Source: Sandaracinaceae bacterium
Lineage (GTDB): Bacteria; Myxococcota_A; Polyangia; Polyangiales; Sandaracinaceae
DNA: 64,000 nt
Reading direction: 5' to 3'
NCBI GenBank assembly: GCA_040218145.1
Contig: JAVJQK010000105.1
Location: forward strand, 62,001-126,000
Below, piece by piece: positions 27,950 through 38,151 of the stretch. Made by a program: the position numbers and the translations under genes. Below the pieces are notes generated by a model, which saw only the letters and a program-made list of their open reading frames with translations, did not search any database and had not been told where the DNA came from. The stretch's first letter is position 1; each line of letters starts with the position of its first letter.

Positions 27950-28282
27950 ATGCGGGTCCTGATCTCGTCATCGATCCTCTTCGTCCTGCTCGGGGTCTCG
28001 GGCTGCGGGCCCGGCGACGGCTGCCGCTTCGACCCGGCCGCGTGCGGCGGAGACGTCGGCGCCAGCTGTGTCGGGGACGGAGACTGCGCCGACGGGTTCT
28101 GCTGCACCGAGGACGCGAACTGCGGCGGCGGCATGTGCACGCTGCCGTGTGAAGAGGACCTCGACTGCCCTTCCTTCATGGCCTGCGAGCACCGCGTCTG
28201 CTTCTTCCGCTGTGAGGTCGACGAGGACTGCGCGGTCGGCCAGAGCTGCGAGCACGGGCAGACGGTCTGCGAGTGGCCGTGA
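27950..28282 (+). CDS. Small Cys-rich lipoprotein
   Basis: A 110-residue lipoprotein (lipobox VSGC) with about 17 Cys residues in a spaced pattern (GASCVGDGDCADGFCC, CEEDLDCPSFMAC, CEVDEDCAVGQSC). This resembles the disulphide-rich modules common in myxobacterial surface proteins. I take the ATG at 27950 with GAGAGG 7 nt upstream. Last gene of the co-oriented series that starts with the ECF sigma factor. Confidence 0.78.
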   Translation: MRVLISSSILFVLLGVSGCGPGDGCRFDPAACGGDVGASCVGDGDCADGFCCTEDANCGGGMCTLPCEEDLDCPSFMACEHRVCFFRCEVDEDCAVGQSCEHGQTVCEWP

Positions 28283-28301
28283 CGGATGGGGACCGATGAG
28301 T

Positions 28302-28321
28302 GTATAAAGCTGTTTGTATAC
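28302..28321 (+). promoter_or_regulatory. AT-rich inverted repeat, candidate promoter/operator
   Basis: GTATAAAGCTGTTTGTATAC contains GTATA and TATAC as inverted arms. It is a rare AT-rich island in this GC-rich region and lies 30 nt before the next gene. It could be a -10 element or a repressor site. Confidence 0.35.
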
Positions 28322-28350
28322 GACTCATGGTTCCCAATCGTGGAGACTCG

Positions 28351-28908
28351 ATGCGACCCTCGATGAAGAAGCTCCTCGCCGCGCTCCTGTTCTGCGGCGC
28401 GCTCTCCGCCGCCCCCGCCGCCGCTCAGAGCTCGGTGGACATCCGCAGGCCGCACACCGGGAGCCGTCCCGTGCAGCTCGATCTCCATGGGGGCTTCACC
28501 TGGTGGGGCTGGGGCGCGGCGACGGGGGTCCGCTTCGGTATCCCGCTGATGGCCAACGGCTTCATCCCGTCGATCAACAACGCCGTCTACCTGAACTTCG
28601 GCGCCGACTTCTACTGGGTGCGCTGGCGACGGAACGGCTCCGACTGGGACTACCACGCCGGCCTCGGGCTCCCGATCAGCCTCCACTGGGAGTTCTACTT
28701 CAACGAACAGTGGTCCGCGTTCGTCGAGGTCGGCGGACAGATCTTCTTCCACCCACGCTTCTGGAGGGGAGAGAGGTACGACGTCTACGACGGCGGCTAC
28801 TGGTTCATCGCCGCGGTCGGCGGGAGCTTCCACATCAACGAGAACGTGCTCCTGACGCTCCGCGTGGGGACCCCCTACGTCGCGTTCGGCGTGACCTTCC
28901 AGTTCTAG
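28351..28908 (+). CDS. Small outer-membrane beta-barrel-like protein
   Basis: A 185-residue protein with a Sec signal peptide ([18 protein letters not shown]). The rest is aromatic-rich amphipathic strands ([47 protein letters not shown]) ending in Phe, as in outer-membrane barrels. Length and strand pattern suggest an 8-stranded barrel. Start at 28351 with GGAG 5 nt upstream. No partner is indicated. Confidence 0.7.
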   Translation: MRPSMKKLLAALLFCGALSAAPAAAQSSVDIRRPHTGSRPVQLDLHGGFTWWGWGAATGVRFGIPLMANGFIPSINNAVYLNFGADFYWVRWRRNGSDWDYHAGLGLPISLHWEFYFNEQWSAFVEVGGQIFFHPRFWRGERYDVYDGGYWFIAAVGGSFHINENVLLTLRVGTPYVAFGVTFQF

Positions 28909-28916
28909 CCGCGCAG

Positions 28917-29558
28917 ATGAGCAGCGCCCTCCACCTCCCGACCGGCTCGACCCGGACCGCCCTGCGCGCGGTCGCGGCGGCCACCGGGGTGGTCTCGGCG
29001 CTCGGGCTGCTCGCGGAGCTGGGCGAGTACCTGTGGGGCGCGCCCGAGGCGTGGGTGGAGCTGTTCTCCCTCAGCTACGAGGCGAACGTGCCGACCTGGT
29101 ACGCGAGCGTGCTCCTGGTCGGCTGCGCGGCGGTGTGTCTGGTCCTGCGGAGCCATCACCCCGACCGGCGCTGGCTGATCCTCGCGGTCCTCTTCACCTA
29201 CGTGTCGCTCGACGAGGCGGTGCAGATCCACGAGCACGCCGCGTTCTTCGCGACCCGGGGCGTGCTCACCTTCAGCTGGGTGATCCCCGCCGCGGCGGTG
29301 GTCGCGCTCCTCGGCGTCTGGCTCGGTCCGTGGCTGCTCCGCTTGCCCGACCCGCTGCGGCGCCGCTTCGCGCTCTCGGCCACGCTCTACCTCACGGGCG
29401 CGCTGGGCATGGAGCTGCCGCTCGGCTGGTGGACGGACCGCTACGGCGACGACAACCTCGTGTACGGCCTCATCGACTGGGTCGAGGAGACGCTCGAGCT
29501 GACCGGCGCCGGCGTGTTCCTCCTCGCCGCCTGGGCGCACGCGGAGGCCGAGGCGTGA
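28917..29558 (+). CDS. Multi-pass membrane protein of unknown function
   Basis: A 213-residue inner-membrane protein with about six predicted helices. Acidic residues occur near helix ends ([34 protein letters not shown]). The DEAVQIHEH segment could hold a metal or haem, but no family is recognised. Its stop overlaps the next GTG by 4 nt, so the two membrane proteins are probably made together. Confidence 0.7.
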   Translation: MSSALHLPTGSTRTALRAVAAATGVVSALGLLAELGEYLWGAPEAWVELFSLSYEANVPTWYASVLLVGCAAVCLVLRSHHPDRRWLILAVLFTYVSLDEAVQIHEHAAFFATRGVLTFSWVIPAAAVVALLGVWLGPWLLRLPDPLRRRFALSATLYLTGALGMELPLGWWTDRYGDDNLVYGLIDWVEETLELTGAGVFLLAAWAHAEAEA

Positions 29559-30580
29559 GGCGCTACATCGTCTCGCCGGCGTACGACTGGCTGCTCTTCC
29601 TCGCGCCCCCCGTGCTCGCGCTCGGGCTCGGCGTCGCCATCAGCGGCAGCGGCTTCGCGACCGACGCGCTCGTGGTGGCCGGAGAGCCCACCACGGGAGC
29701 GGGCCTCTGCATCGGCGTGCTCATCCACGCCCACCTCGTCGCCGTCTTCTTCCGCAGCCACGCCAACCCGAAGATCCTGCGGCGCTTCCCCATCCGGTTC
29801 CTCGTGATCCCGCCGCTGGTCTGGCTGGCGATCGCGCTCTCCCCCTGGCTGGCGATCCTCGCGACCGTGGTCGCCACGTTCTGGGACGTCTGGCACTCGG
29901 GCGCGCAGACCTTCGGCTTCGGACGCATCTACGATCGCAACGCGGGCTTCCCGGTCCACGAGGCGCGCCGCCTGGACTTCTGGCTCAACCAGCTCCTCTA
30001 CGCCGGCCCCATCCTCGCCGGCGCCACCCTGATGGAGCACCTCGTCGTGCTCGAGGACTTCGAGACCTTCGAGGACGCGCTCTCGAACTTCCTGATCCTC
30101 GTCCCCGTCGACGTCGGTCAGCGGCAGCGCTGGCTCACCTGGGGCGTGATGGGCGGCGGCACCGTCTTCGTCGCGTTCTACGTCCTCTACTACGTCCGGC
30201 TCTGGCGCCGCGGCCTGAAGCCGTCGTGGCTCAAGGTCTGGCTCTACGCCTCGACCGGGCTCTGCTCGCTCTACACCTGGGGCCTGAACAGCTGGGGGGA
30301 GGCGTTCTTCATCATGAACCTCTTCCACGCCGTGCAGTACCTCGGGCTCGTCTGGGCCACCGAGCACGGCGGCTGGCTGAAGCGGCTGCGCCTCGAGGCC
30401 GCGCCGCTCGCCCGCCCGCTCCTCGCGAGCGTCTTCGTGGCGCTGGTCCTCGGCTACGGGCTCTTCGTCGAGACCCTGGACACGAGCTGGACGGGCCTCT
30501 GGGCCCTGACCCTCGTCGTGTCGCTCATGCACTTCTGGTACGACGCCTTCATCTGGTCGGTGAGGGACAAACAAGTTTGA
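29555..30580 (+). CDS. Multi-pass membrane protein with conserved His residues
   Basis: A 341-residue polytopic membrane protein with about nine predicted helices. His residues lie in or next to membrane segments ([48 protein letters not shown]). That pattern is seen in heme- or di-iron-binding membrane enzymes, but I cannot assign a family. Translationally coupled to the preceding membrane protein (GTGA overlap). Confidence 0.7.
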   Translation: MRRYIVSPAYDWLLFLAPPVLALGLGVAISGSGFATDALVVAGEPTTGAGLCIGVLIHAHLVAVFFRSHANPKILRRFPIRFLVIPPLVWLAIALSPWLAILATVVATFWDVWHSGAQTFGFGRIYDRNAGFPVHEARRLDFWLNQLLYAGPILAGATLMEHLVVLEDFETFEDALSNFLILVPVDVGQRQRWLTWGVMGGGTVFVAFYVLYYVRLWRRGLKPSWLKVWLYASTGLCSLYTWGLNSWGEAFFIMNLFHAVQYLGLVWATEHGGWLKRLRLEAAPLARPLLASVFVALVLGYGLFVETLDTSWTGLWALTLVVSLMHFWYDAFIWSVRDKQV

Positions 30581-30588
30581 GGTACATC

Positions 30589-31212
30589 ATGTCGCTGAAG
30601 CTCCCCGCCGCCGCGCTCGCCGCCACGCTCCTCCTCGGGTGCGGCGCCGACGACGAAGAGGATCTGACCGTCGCGGTCGAGTCGGAGCCCGGGACGGTCT
30701 CCATCGAGGCTCCACCGCCCGCGCACGAGGGCACGGTCGTCATGGCCGACGACGTGCCGGTGGAGGTCGTGACGCACGAGTCCGGCGAGGTCTACGCCTA
30801 CGTGCGCGCCGAGGAGCCGCCGGCCCCCGATCGGCTCGGCCTGACCGTGTCGGTGCCGGTCCGCGGTCGCGCGAGCGGCCGGCCCGTGCGCATGGTGTGG
30901 AACGAGCGCGACCTCCGCTGGGAGGGCCGGGTGCGCCGCGTCGAGATCGTCCCGGGCCCCGTCGAGGTGGTGGTGCAGCTCGACGGTGAGCCGCTCCGGG
31001 GTCACGCCGACATCATCGTCGTGGCCCCCGCGGTGCACGTGACGGTCGAGCGGCCCGCGGCGCGCCCGCGCACCGTCATCGAGGTCGTCGAGCCCCGCGG
31101 CAAGGTCAAGCACCGCCGCGGGCACGGCTGGGGCCGAGGCCGGGTGCGCGTGCGCGGCAAACACCGCCGCAAGCACCGCCGCCGCGGCGGCGTCGAGGTC
31201 CGCTTCCGCTGA
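30589..31212 (+). CDS. Lipoprotein with strongly basic C-terminal tail
   Basis: A 207-residue lipoprotein (lipobox LLGC). The middle is beta-rich, and the last 40 residues are Arg/Lys/His/Gly-rich (GKVKHRRGHGWGRGRVRVRG and on). A basic tail on a surface lipoprotein could bind acidic polysaccharide, DNA or lipid phosphate groups. The gene starts 8 nt after the preceding membrane protein and is probably in its operon. Family unknown. Confidence 0.72.
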   Translation: MSLKLPAAALAATLLLGCGADDEEDLTVAVESEPGTVSIEAPPPAHEGTVVMADDVPVEVVTHESGEVYAYVRAEEPPAPDRLGLTVSVPVRGRASGRPVRMVWNERDLRWEGRVRRVEIVPGPVEVVVQLDGEPLRGHADIIVVAPAVHVTVERPAARPRTVIEVVEPRGKVKHRRGHGWGRGRVRVRGKHRRKHRRRGGVEVRFR

Positions 31213-31301
31213 GCTCGACGCAACCCTCGGGCTCGCTGGTCTCGCCTCGTTCGATGCATTCGACCCGCGCCATTCCGGTCGGGGCAATGTAGAGTTCGCC
31301 G

Positions 31302-31988
31302 ATGGCGAAGCTGTCGCGAAGCGAGGGGTGGAGGGCGGCGCTCGTGCCGTGCATGGATCACTACGATGTCGGCGACGTCTCGGTCTACCCGTGGCCCAAC
31401 AACGTCGTCGCGGCCGACGCGCTCGTCTCCGAGACCGGCGTCATCTCCCGGAGCGCGTCCGAGCCCGAGCGGGCGGTCGATCCCGAGGAGCTAGCGCGGT
31501 GCGAGGCTCTGTCGAAGTGGGTCGCAGACGCGATGGGGCCCGGGCCCGTGGGTATGCGCTCGGAGGGCCGGACCGAGTGGGTCCCCTACTTCCGGTGCGT
31601 GGGCGTCGGCGAGGGTCCGCCCTCGAGCGTCGACGAAGGGTGGGTGCGAGAGGTTCTCTTCGGCGGCGCCATCTGCCCGCTCGACCCCGTCGTCGTCGAG
31701 CCGCTCACGCTGGCCGGAGAGTTCTGGACCCACGCCACGGAACGTCAGCCGGAGAGCGCCGTCGCCCGCTGGACGAACTTCGTCTCCCAGGTCTCGAAGC
31801 ACCCCGCGCTTTCCAAGCCAAGCTTCGCCTCGGTCGGCTTCTACGAGTACGCGCCTGCGGAGCGTGTCCGGCGTGGAGACCGTCCCCATGGGTTCGAGAT
31901 GCGAGGCTCCTGTCTCCCCCGGATGCCCTTCGCGTTCACGGAAGCCGGAAGCGTGGTCGGCCTGCTCGGCCACGTCGTGTGGACCTGA
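31302..31988 (+). CDS. Hypothetical cytoplasmic protein
   Basis: A 228-residue soluble protein without signal peptide or membrane helix. Trp and Pro are common (VYPWPNNVVAADALV, FWTHATERQPESAVARW). I do not recognise it. It is convergent with the small gene on its right. Codon usage is a little less GC-biased than its neighbours, which is weak evidence for more recent acquisition. Confidence 0.6.
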   Translation: MAKLSRSEGWRAALVPCMDHYDVGDVSVYPWPNNVVAADALVSETGVISRSASEPERAVDPEELARCEALSKWVADAMGPGPVGMRSEGRTEWVPYFRCVGVGEGPPSSVDEGWVREVLFGGAICPLDPVVVEPLTLAGEFWTHATERQPESAVARWTNFVSQVSKHPALSKPSFASVGFYEYAPAERVRRGDRPHGFEMRGSCLPRMPFAFTEAGSVVGLLGHVVWT

Positions 31989-31995
31989 CCCAAGG

Positions 31996-32142
31996 TTAGT
32001 CGTCCTCCCGCGCTTGGCCCAGGATGTCCCCGAGCGCCTCGGCGTAGTAGCCGTCGGGGCCCACGATCTCGGCGAAGCGCGCCTCGGCGTGGCGCCACTC
32101 CCCTCGACGCGCCGCCGCGAGCGCCGCTGCGTACGCCGTCAT
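31996..32142 (-). CDS. Possible 48-residue TPR-like small protein
   Basis: An uninterrupted ATG-to-TAA frame. The product reads as two amphipathic helices: MTAYAAALAAARRGEWRHAE, then ARFAEIVGPDGYYAEALGDI and a short acidic tail, the shape of one TPR unit. GC3 use is coding-like. Against it, there is no Shine-Dalgarno sequence, and an in-frame stop lies 9 nt upstream of the ATG. It is convergent with the gene at 31302. Confidence 0.42.
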   Translation of the reverse strand: MTAYAAALAAARRGEWRHAEARFAEIVGPDGYYAEALGDILGQAREDD

Positions 32143-32199
32143 CGGGAGAGGCTACGGGGTGAGGTCGCCACGCGCACGCGGCTCTGCCACGCTCTTCGC

Positions 32200-32736
32200 A
32201 TGCTTCGTCTCATCGCGGCGCTCCCGGTCCTGCTCGCGACCGGCTGCTACACCTCGTTCGAGATCGATCCGGACGACACGCCGGTCGTTCCCCTCGACGC
32301 CGGCGTGACGCCCGTCGTCGACGCGGGCCCGATCGTGCCGACCGACGCCGGCCCTCCGCCCGTCGACGCCTCCGTGTGCGGCATGATCGTGCCGCCCTAC
32401 GACGGCCCGAGCTGTCGGCCCGAGACCACGGAGTGCCTCGCCAGCTGCGAAGACCCCGACTGCCAGAGCGTCTGCTTCGACGCGGACCCGGGCTGCGGCC
32501 GCTGCCTGAACCTGAGCCTCATCCACTGCGCGAACCGGGAGGGCTGTCAGCCCGGGTGGGACGCGGTCTCGTGCTGCGCGCAGGAGGGCTCCCCGACGTG
32601 CCGCGAGGGGATCGCGCGCGGCGAGATCGAGGTCTGCCTGATGGAGTGCGCCGGCCCGTTCGAGGCGTGGGGCGTCTGCTTCGAGGGCCTGGGCGACGCG
32701 TGCCCGGACGAGGCGATCACGCGGTGCTTCCGCTGA
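32200..32736 (+). CDS. Cys-rich lipoprotein
   Basis: A 178-residue lipoprotein (lipobox LATGC) with a Pro/Asp/Ala/Val linker (PLDAGVTPVVDAG) and a mature domain with about 19 Cys. The pattern includes CEDPDCQSVCFDADPGCGRC, CCAQEGSPTC and CLMECAGPF. Probably a disulphide-stabilised surface domain. No family recognised. It ends 14 nt before a perfect 20-bp palindrome. Confidence 0.75.
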   Translation: MLRLIAALPVLLATGCYTSFEIDPDDTPVVPLDAGVTPVVDAGPIVPTDAGPPPVDASVCGMIVPPYDGPSCRPETTECLASCEDPDCQSVCFDADPGCGRCLNLSLIHCANREGCQPGWDAVSCCAQEGSPTCREGIARGEIEVCLMECAGPFEAWGVCFEGLGDACPDEAITRCFR

Positions 32737-32750
32737 CCACGGCATCGGCT

Positions 32751-32770
32751 CTGTCCGGAGCTCCGGACAG
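32751..32770. promoter_or_regulatory. Perfect 20-bp palindrome with a partial second copy
   Basis: CTGTCCGGAGCTCCGGACAG is fully self-complementary. An imperfect copy (CTGTCTGGAGTCGCGGAC) begins 2 bp later. It lies between the stop of the Cys-rich lipoprotein and the next start. It could be a dimeric regulator site or, in RNA, a terminator stem without T-tract. Confidence 0.5.
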
Positions 32771-32849
32771 GCTGTCTGGAGTCGCGGACGCCTCGCGCCG
32801 CGGGGCGCCGCCGGTGGGCGATGGCATGGTGCGTGTAGCCTCCCTCCCC

Positions 32850-33413
32850 ATGAGCTCTCGAGTCGCCCGGATCAGCGGGTCATTGGTGGTGCTGGCGGGC
32901 GTGGCCCTCGGGGCGGCGTTCGCCGCCGCGCAGCCGCGGGCGGTCGATCGGGGCGCCTTCGAAGGTGAGTGGCTGCTCGCCTCCTCGGTCCCGCGGGCCC
33001 GGGAGCGGGTCGAGGCGGCGTTCGAGCTCGCGCTCCGCGACGCCAACCCCCTCATGCGGGCCGTGGCGCGCACGCGGATCGACGCCGACGCCTTGGTCGC
33101 GCGGCGAATCCGGGTCGAGGTGGACGGGGAGCACATCGCGACCACGCTGCACACCACCGCTGACCACCGCTTCCGCACACGCCTCGGCCACCCCGCGCCG
33201 GTCACGACCGAGACTGGGGGCGAGGCGCAGCTCACGCAGCTCATCCGCGAGGATCGGCTCGAGCTCGTGTTCGATCTGAGCGAGGGGCGGCGCTGGACGG
33301 TGCTGTCGCTGTCGCCGGGCGACCGGCTGACGGTGACGACCACCATCGACCCTCATCGCCTCGACGACAACGTCCGCTACGTGCTCGAGTACCGTCGCCC
33401 TCGGCGCGAGTGA
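32850..33413 (+). CDS. Exported protein of unknown function
   Basis: A 187-residue protein with a Sec signal peptide (SLVVLAGVALGAAFAAAQ) and a beta-rich mature domain similar in layout to small lipid- or ligand-binding barrels (RRIRVEVDGEHIATTLHT, DRLELVFDLSEGRRWTVLS). No Cys, no lipobox. Start chosen at 32850; a GTG/ATG a few codons upstream is possible. Family not recognised. Confidence 0.65.
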   Translation: MSSRVARISGSLVVLAGVALGAAFAAAQPRAVDRGAFEGEWLLASSVPRARERVEAAFELALRDANPLMRAVARTRIDADALVARRIRVEVDGEHIATTLHTTADHRFRTRLGHPAPVTTETGGEAQLTQLIREDRLELVFDLSEGRRWTVLSLSPGDRLTVTTTIDPHRLDDNVRYVLEYRRPRRE

Positions 33414-33440
33414 CGCGGACCCGGGCGAACGCCGCGGGAG

Positions 33441-33965
33441 CTACTGCCCGAGCGCCGTGCCCGGCGTCCGCGCGACGAAGGCGGCGATCTCGTCGAGCGG
33501 CAGCGCGCGCGCGAGGCGGACGGCGGTCGCGCGGTCCGGCGCAGCCAGCGTCACCATGACGCGCTGGCTGAAGGCCCAGCGCAGCGACACGCGCTCCGTC
33601 GCCGTGGAGACACACGCCCGATGTGCGCCGATGGGCTCCCACTCCTCGCAGGCTTCGATGATGTAGGGCGTGCGACCGTAGGTGTTCCCGAAGGAGAGGT
33701 TCGCGTACGCGCCGCCCTCGAGTCCGTAGGCGGCTTCGACCCCGCCGGGCTGCACCAGGCGACGCGCGCCCGCGACGCGACCCGTCATCGGGTCGACGAG
33801 GGGATGGCCCGCGAGCGTGGCCGGGGCGAACTGCTCGAGCAGCCGCCCCTCGATCTGCCGCAATGGCGCCTGGGCGTGGGCCGTCGTCAGGGGAAGCAGG
33901 GCCAGGGCGAGCGCCGCGGTCGCGAGGCGGGCGGGGAGCCCGAGCTTCGTGTGGATGCGCATCAT
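33441..33965 (-). CDS. Exported protein of unknown function
   Basis: A 174-residue protein with a signal peptide (LATAALALALLPLTTAHAQ). The mature domain has one Cys pair (ACEEWEP, RACVSTATE) and no recognisable motif. Two ATG codons in tandem (33965 and 33962) are equally good starts. It lies downstream of acs on the same strand with a 67-bp gap, so co-transcription with acs is possible. Confidence 0.62.
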   Translation of the reverse strand: MMRIHTKLGLPARLATAALALALLPLTTAHAQAPLRQIEGRLLEQFAPATLAGHPLVDPMTGRVAGARRLVQPGGVEAAYGLEGGAYANLSFGNTYGRTPYIIEACEEWEPIGAHRACVSTATERVSLRWAFSQRVMVTLAAPDRATAVRLARALPLDEIAAFVARTPGTALGQ

Positions 33966-34032
33966 GGTGATGCCTACGCCGCGCGGGACATGTCCTTCCT
34001 CTCGTCCCCGACCCCTCTGGCGGTACGTCGGC

Positions 34033-35970
<1,938 letters not shown>

Positions 35971-36009
35971 CGGGTCTCCTCGAGATCTTCGTTGGGAGAA
36001 GAGCCGTAC

Positions 36010-36045
36010 CAAAAACTGGCGGCGGTGAACATCCCGCGGCCGCCA
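36010..36045 (-). terminator. Terminator-like hairpin in the acs leader
   Basis: Read on the minus strand, CTGGCGGC and GCCGCCAG form an 8-bp stem around a 15-nt loop, followed at once by TTTTT. It ends 40 nt before the acs start codon. Its position suggests attenuation, or a block to minus-strand transcription from the divergent gene. Confidence 0.55.
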
Positions 36046-36111
36046 GGCGTCCGAAGGGCTGCGGGGCAAGCCCCCACCCTCGAGGTCTCTTCGCCGGATA
36101 GACTCCCCGAC

Positions 36112-36888
36112 ATGCGCGCACTCACGATCCTCCTCGGTCTCTCCCTCACCTCCGTGGCAGCGCTCGCGCCCACGGCCGCGTCCGCGCAGGATCTCACGGC
36201 GTCGGAGCGCGGGCAGGCGCTCGCGTCGGTGCGGGCCTTCGCCGACTGCCTCGAGCGACAGCACGCGGAGATGTCGCGCATCCAGCGCCTCATCGGCGAG
36301 TCGGAGGCGCAGCGCGACCGCGCGTCGGGCCGGGTGCGCCAGGACGCGGAGGCGGCGCTCGAGGCCTTGATCGCGCGCGCGGCCGCGGCGCGCCGCCAGA
36401 CGCAGGAGTGCGTGCGCGCGGCGGACATTCCTTCGCCCGGCACGCGGGTGGTCGAGCGCGCGCCGCCCCCCGACCCGGCGGCGGACAGCGTGGCCCAGCA
36501 GGGCGGCACGGTGCGCACGGTGGAGGAGAACGCGGCGCTCACGAGCAACATCCGCGTCGTGCGCGGGGAGCAGGTCGACGGACAGGGCCAGCTCGACGCG
36601 TCCGTGGTGCGCTCGGCGGTGCGGGGCATCTCCTCGCGCCTCGAGCGCTGCTACGACCAGTACCTCGAGCGCGGCAGCCTTCAGGCGCAGCAGCTGAACC
36701 TGGTCTTCACGGTGCGGGGCGCGGGCCGCGCGTCGCGGGTGAGCGTCGAGCGGAGCGGCTTCTCGGACGCGCGCTTCGAGCGCTGCGTCCGCAGCGCGGG
36801 CGGGCAGCTCCGCGTGTCCCGGGGCGCGAGCGGCGGCGAGGCGATCTACAGCTACACGCTCCGCTTCGGCCGCGAGGCGCGCCGCTGA
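36112..36888 (+). CDS. AgmX/PglI C-terminal-domain protein
   Basis: A 258-residue exported protein (signal ending in AASAQ). Residues 30-105 are a coiled-coil-like helix with one Cys at each end. After a Pro-rich linker, residues 145-258 form the AgmX/PglI-type domain: SAVRGISSRLERCYDQYL with a second Cys in FERCVRSAG and a TonB-like strand LNLVFTVRGAGR. In Myxococcus this domain is found in gliding and secretion-related proteins. It is divergent from acs. Confidence 0.82.
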   Translation: MRALTILLGLSLTSVAALAPTAASAQDLTASERGQALASVRAFADCLERQHAEMSRIQRLIGESEAQRDRASGRVRQDAEAALEALIARAAAARRQTQECVRAADIPSPGTRVVERAPPPDPAADSVAQQGGTVRTVEENAALTSNIRVVRGEQVDGQGQLDASVVRSAVRGISSRLERCYDQYLERGSLQAQQLNLVFTVRGAGRASRVSVERSGFSDARFERCVRSAGGQLRVSRGASGGEAIYSYTLRFGREARR

Positions 36889-36892
36889 CGAC

Positions 36893-38146
36893 TCAGCGCG
36901 TGTTCATCTCGACCGTCAGCTCGTAGGCGTCGCAGCTCAGGAGCGCGCTCATGGGCGGCTGCTGCGCGACGCGCACGTAGAAGGCGGTCGGCATGCAGTC
37001 GACCGAGACGGCGACGTCCTCCCGGGCCGTCCCGAAGTTGCGGCTCGCGCAGCCGCTCCCCGCCGTGGGATCGGTCACCGCCGTCGAGCCCGAGGCGCAC
37101 TCGGGCGGGGCGATGTCGCTGCCCGAGTCGCACAGGACGAAGACGCTCAGCTCGAGGTTGGCCGTCAATCGGTCGAGCCCCACGATGAAGTCGGTCCTCG
37201 GGCCCGCCGTGCCACTGAAGCTCCACTTGAACCAGTCGACGTCGCCCGACGGGGTGATGGCGTAGGTGTGGTAGCTCCTCGTGAACCCCGTGGAGATCGG
37301 GCCGAGCTCGGACGCGGTGGAGTAGGCGTCCCCGACGCGGTCGGGGAGGCACCCGCACGTGTTGCTCATGCAGCCGTAGCCCGGGCCGCAGGTGCCGCAG
37401 TCGAGCGTGCCGCCGCATCCGTCGGGCGCCCCGCCGCACGCGTCGGTGCCGAGCTCATCGCAGGTCCGGGGGAGGCACTCGCAGGTCCCGAGCACGCACT
37501 CCGCGTTGCTCCCGCACGACCCGCAGTCGAGGGTCCCGTCGCAGCCGTCGCTGACCTCTCCGCACTCGAGGCCCGGGCCGCCGCACGTCCTCGGCGTGCA
37601 GGCCCCCATGCCGCAGCGGTTGGGCATGCCGAGCGCGCCACACGTCAGTTCGGCGGGGCAGCTCCCGCACTCGAGCGTCCCGCCGCAGCCGTCGGCGATC
37701 TGACCGCACACCGCGCCCTCGGCGTCGCAGGTGGTCGGCGTGCACACGCAGGTCCCCGCCTCGCAGGGCCGCCCTCCCGCGCAGCCGCCGCAGTCCAGCG
37801 TGCGCCCGCATCCGTCCTGCACCGCGCCGCAGGCGTCGTCGCAGCCCCGAGGCACGCAGTCGCAGATGTTCGCGATGCCGCCCGCGCCGCACGCCTCGCC
37901 GGCGGGACAGTCTCCGCACTCGAGCGCCCCGCCACATCCGTCGTCGATCGCGCCGCAGTTGGCCCGCAGGCTCTCGCAGGTCTGCGCGGTGCACGGGCCG
38001 GCGTCGACGTCGCGGTAGCAGAGCCCGCCCTGGCAGAACATCGCCGGGGGACAGTCCGCGTTGGCGGCGCAGACGTAGGTCCCCTCCGGGATCTCGGGCG
38101 CGCAGGCCGAGAGCACGAACAGGCAGAGGAGCGCGTGTACTCTCAT
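36893..38146 (-). CDS. Cys-rich repeat lipoprotein, paralogue 2
   Basis: A 417-residue lipoprotein (lipobox LSAC). The N-terminal motif ADCPPAMFCQGGLCYRDVDA is followed by about six repeats of the form C..DGCGGTLDCG.C (residues about 50-270). A beta-rich C-terminal domain (about 290-417), of a pre-peptidase type judging by DVDWFKWSFSG, completes it. It is a tandem duplicate of the gene at 38152-39429, 5 nt downstream. Disulphide-rich stalk plus a distal binding domain is the likely architecture. Surface role inferred. Confidence 0.85.
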   Translation of the reverse strand: MRVHALLCLFVLSACAPEIPEGTYVCAANADCPPAMFCQGGLCYRDVDAGPCTAQTCESLRANCGAIDDGCGGALECGDCPAGEACGAGGIANICDCVPRGCDDACGAVQDGCGRTLDCGGCAGGRPCEAGTCVCTPTTCDAEGAVCGQIADGCGGTLECGSCPAELTCGALGMPNRCGMGACTPRTCGGPGLECGEVSDGCDGTLDCGSCGSNAECVLGTCECLPRTCDELGTDACGGAPDGCGGTLDCGTCGPGYGCMSNTCGCLPDRVGDAYSTASELGPISTGFTRSYHTYAITPSGDVDWFKWSFSGTAGPRTDFIVGLDRLTANLELSVFVLCDSGSDIAPPECASGSTAVTDPTAGSGCASRNFGTAREDVAVSVDCMPTAFYVRVAQQPPMSALLSCDAYELTVEMNTR

Positions 38147-38151
38147 CGTCG

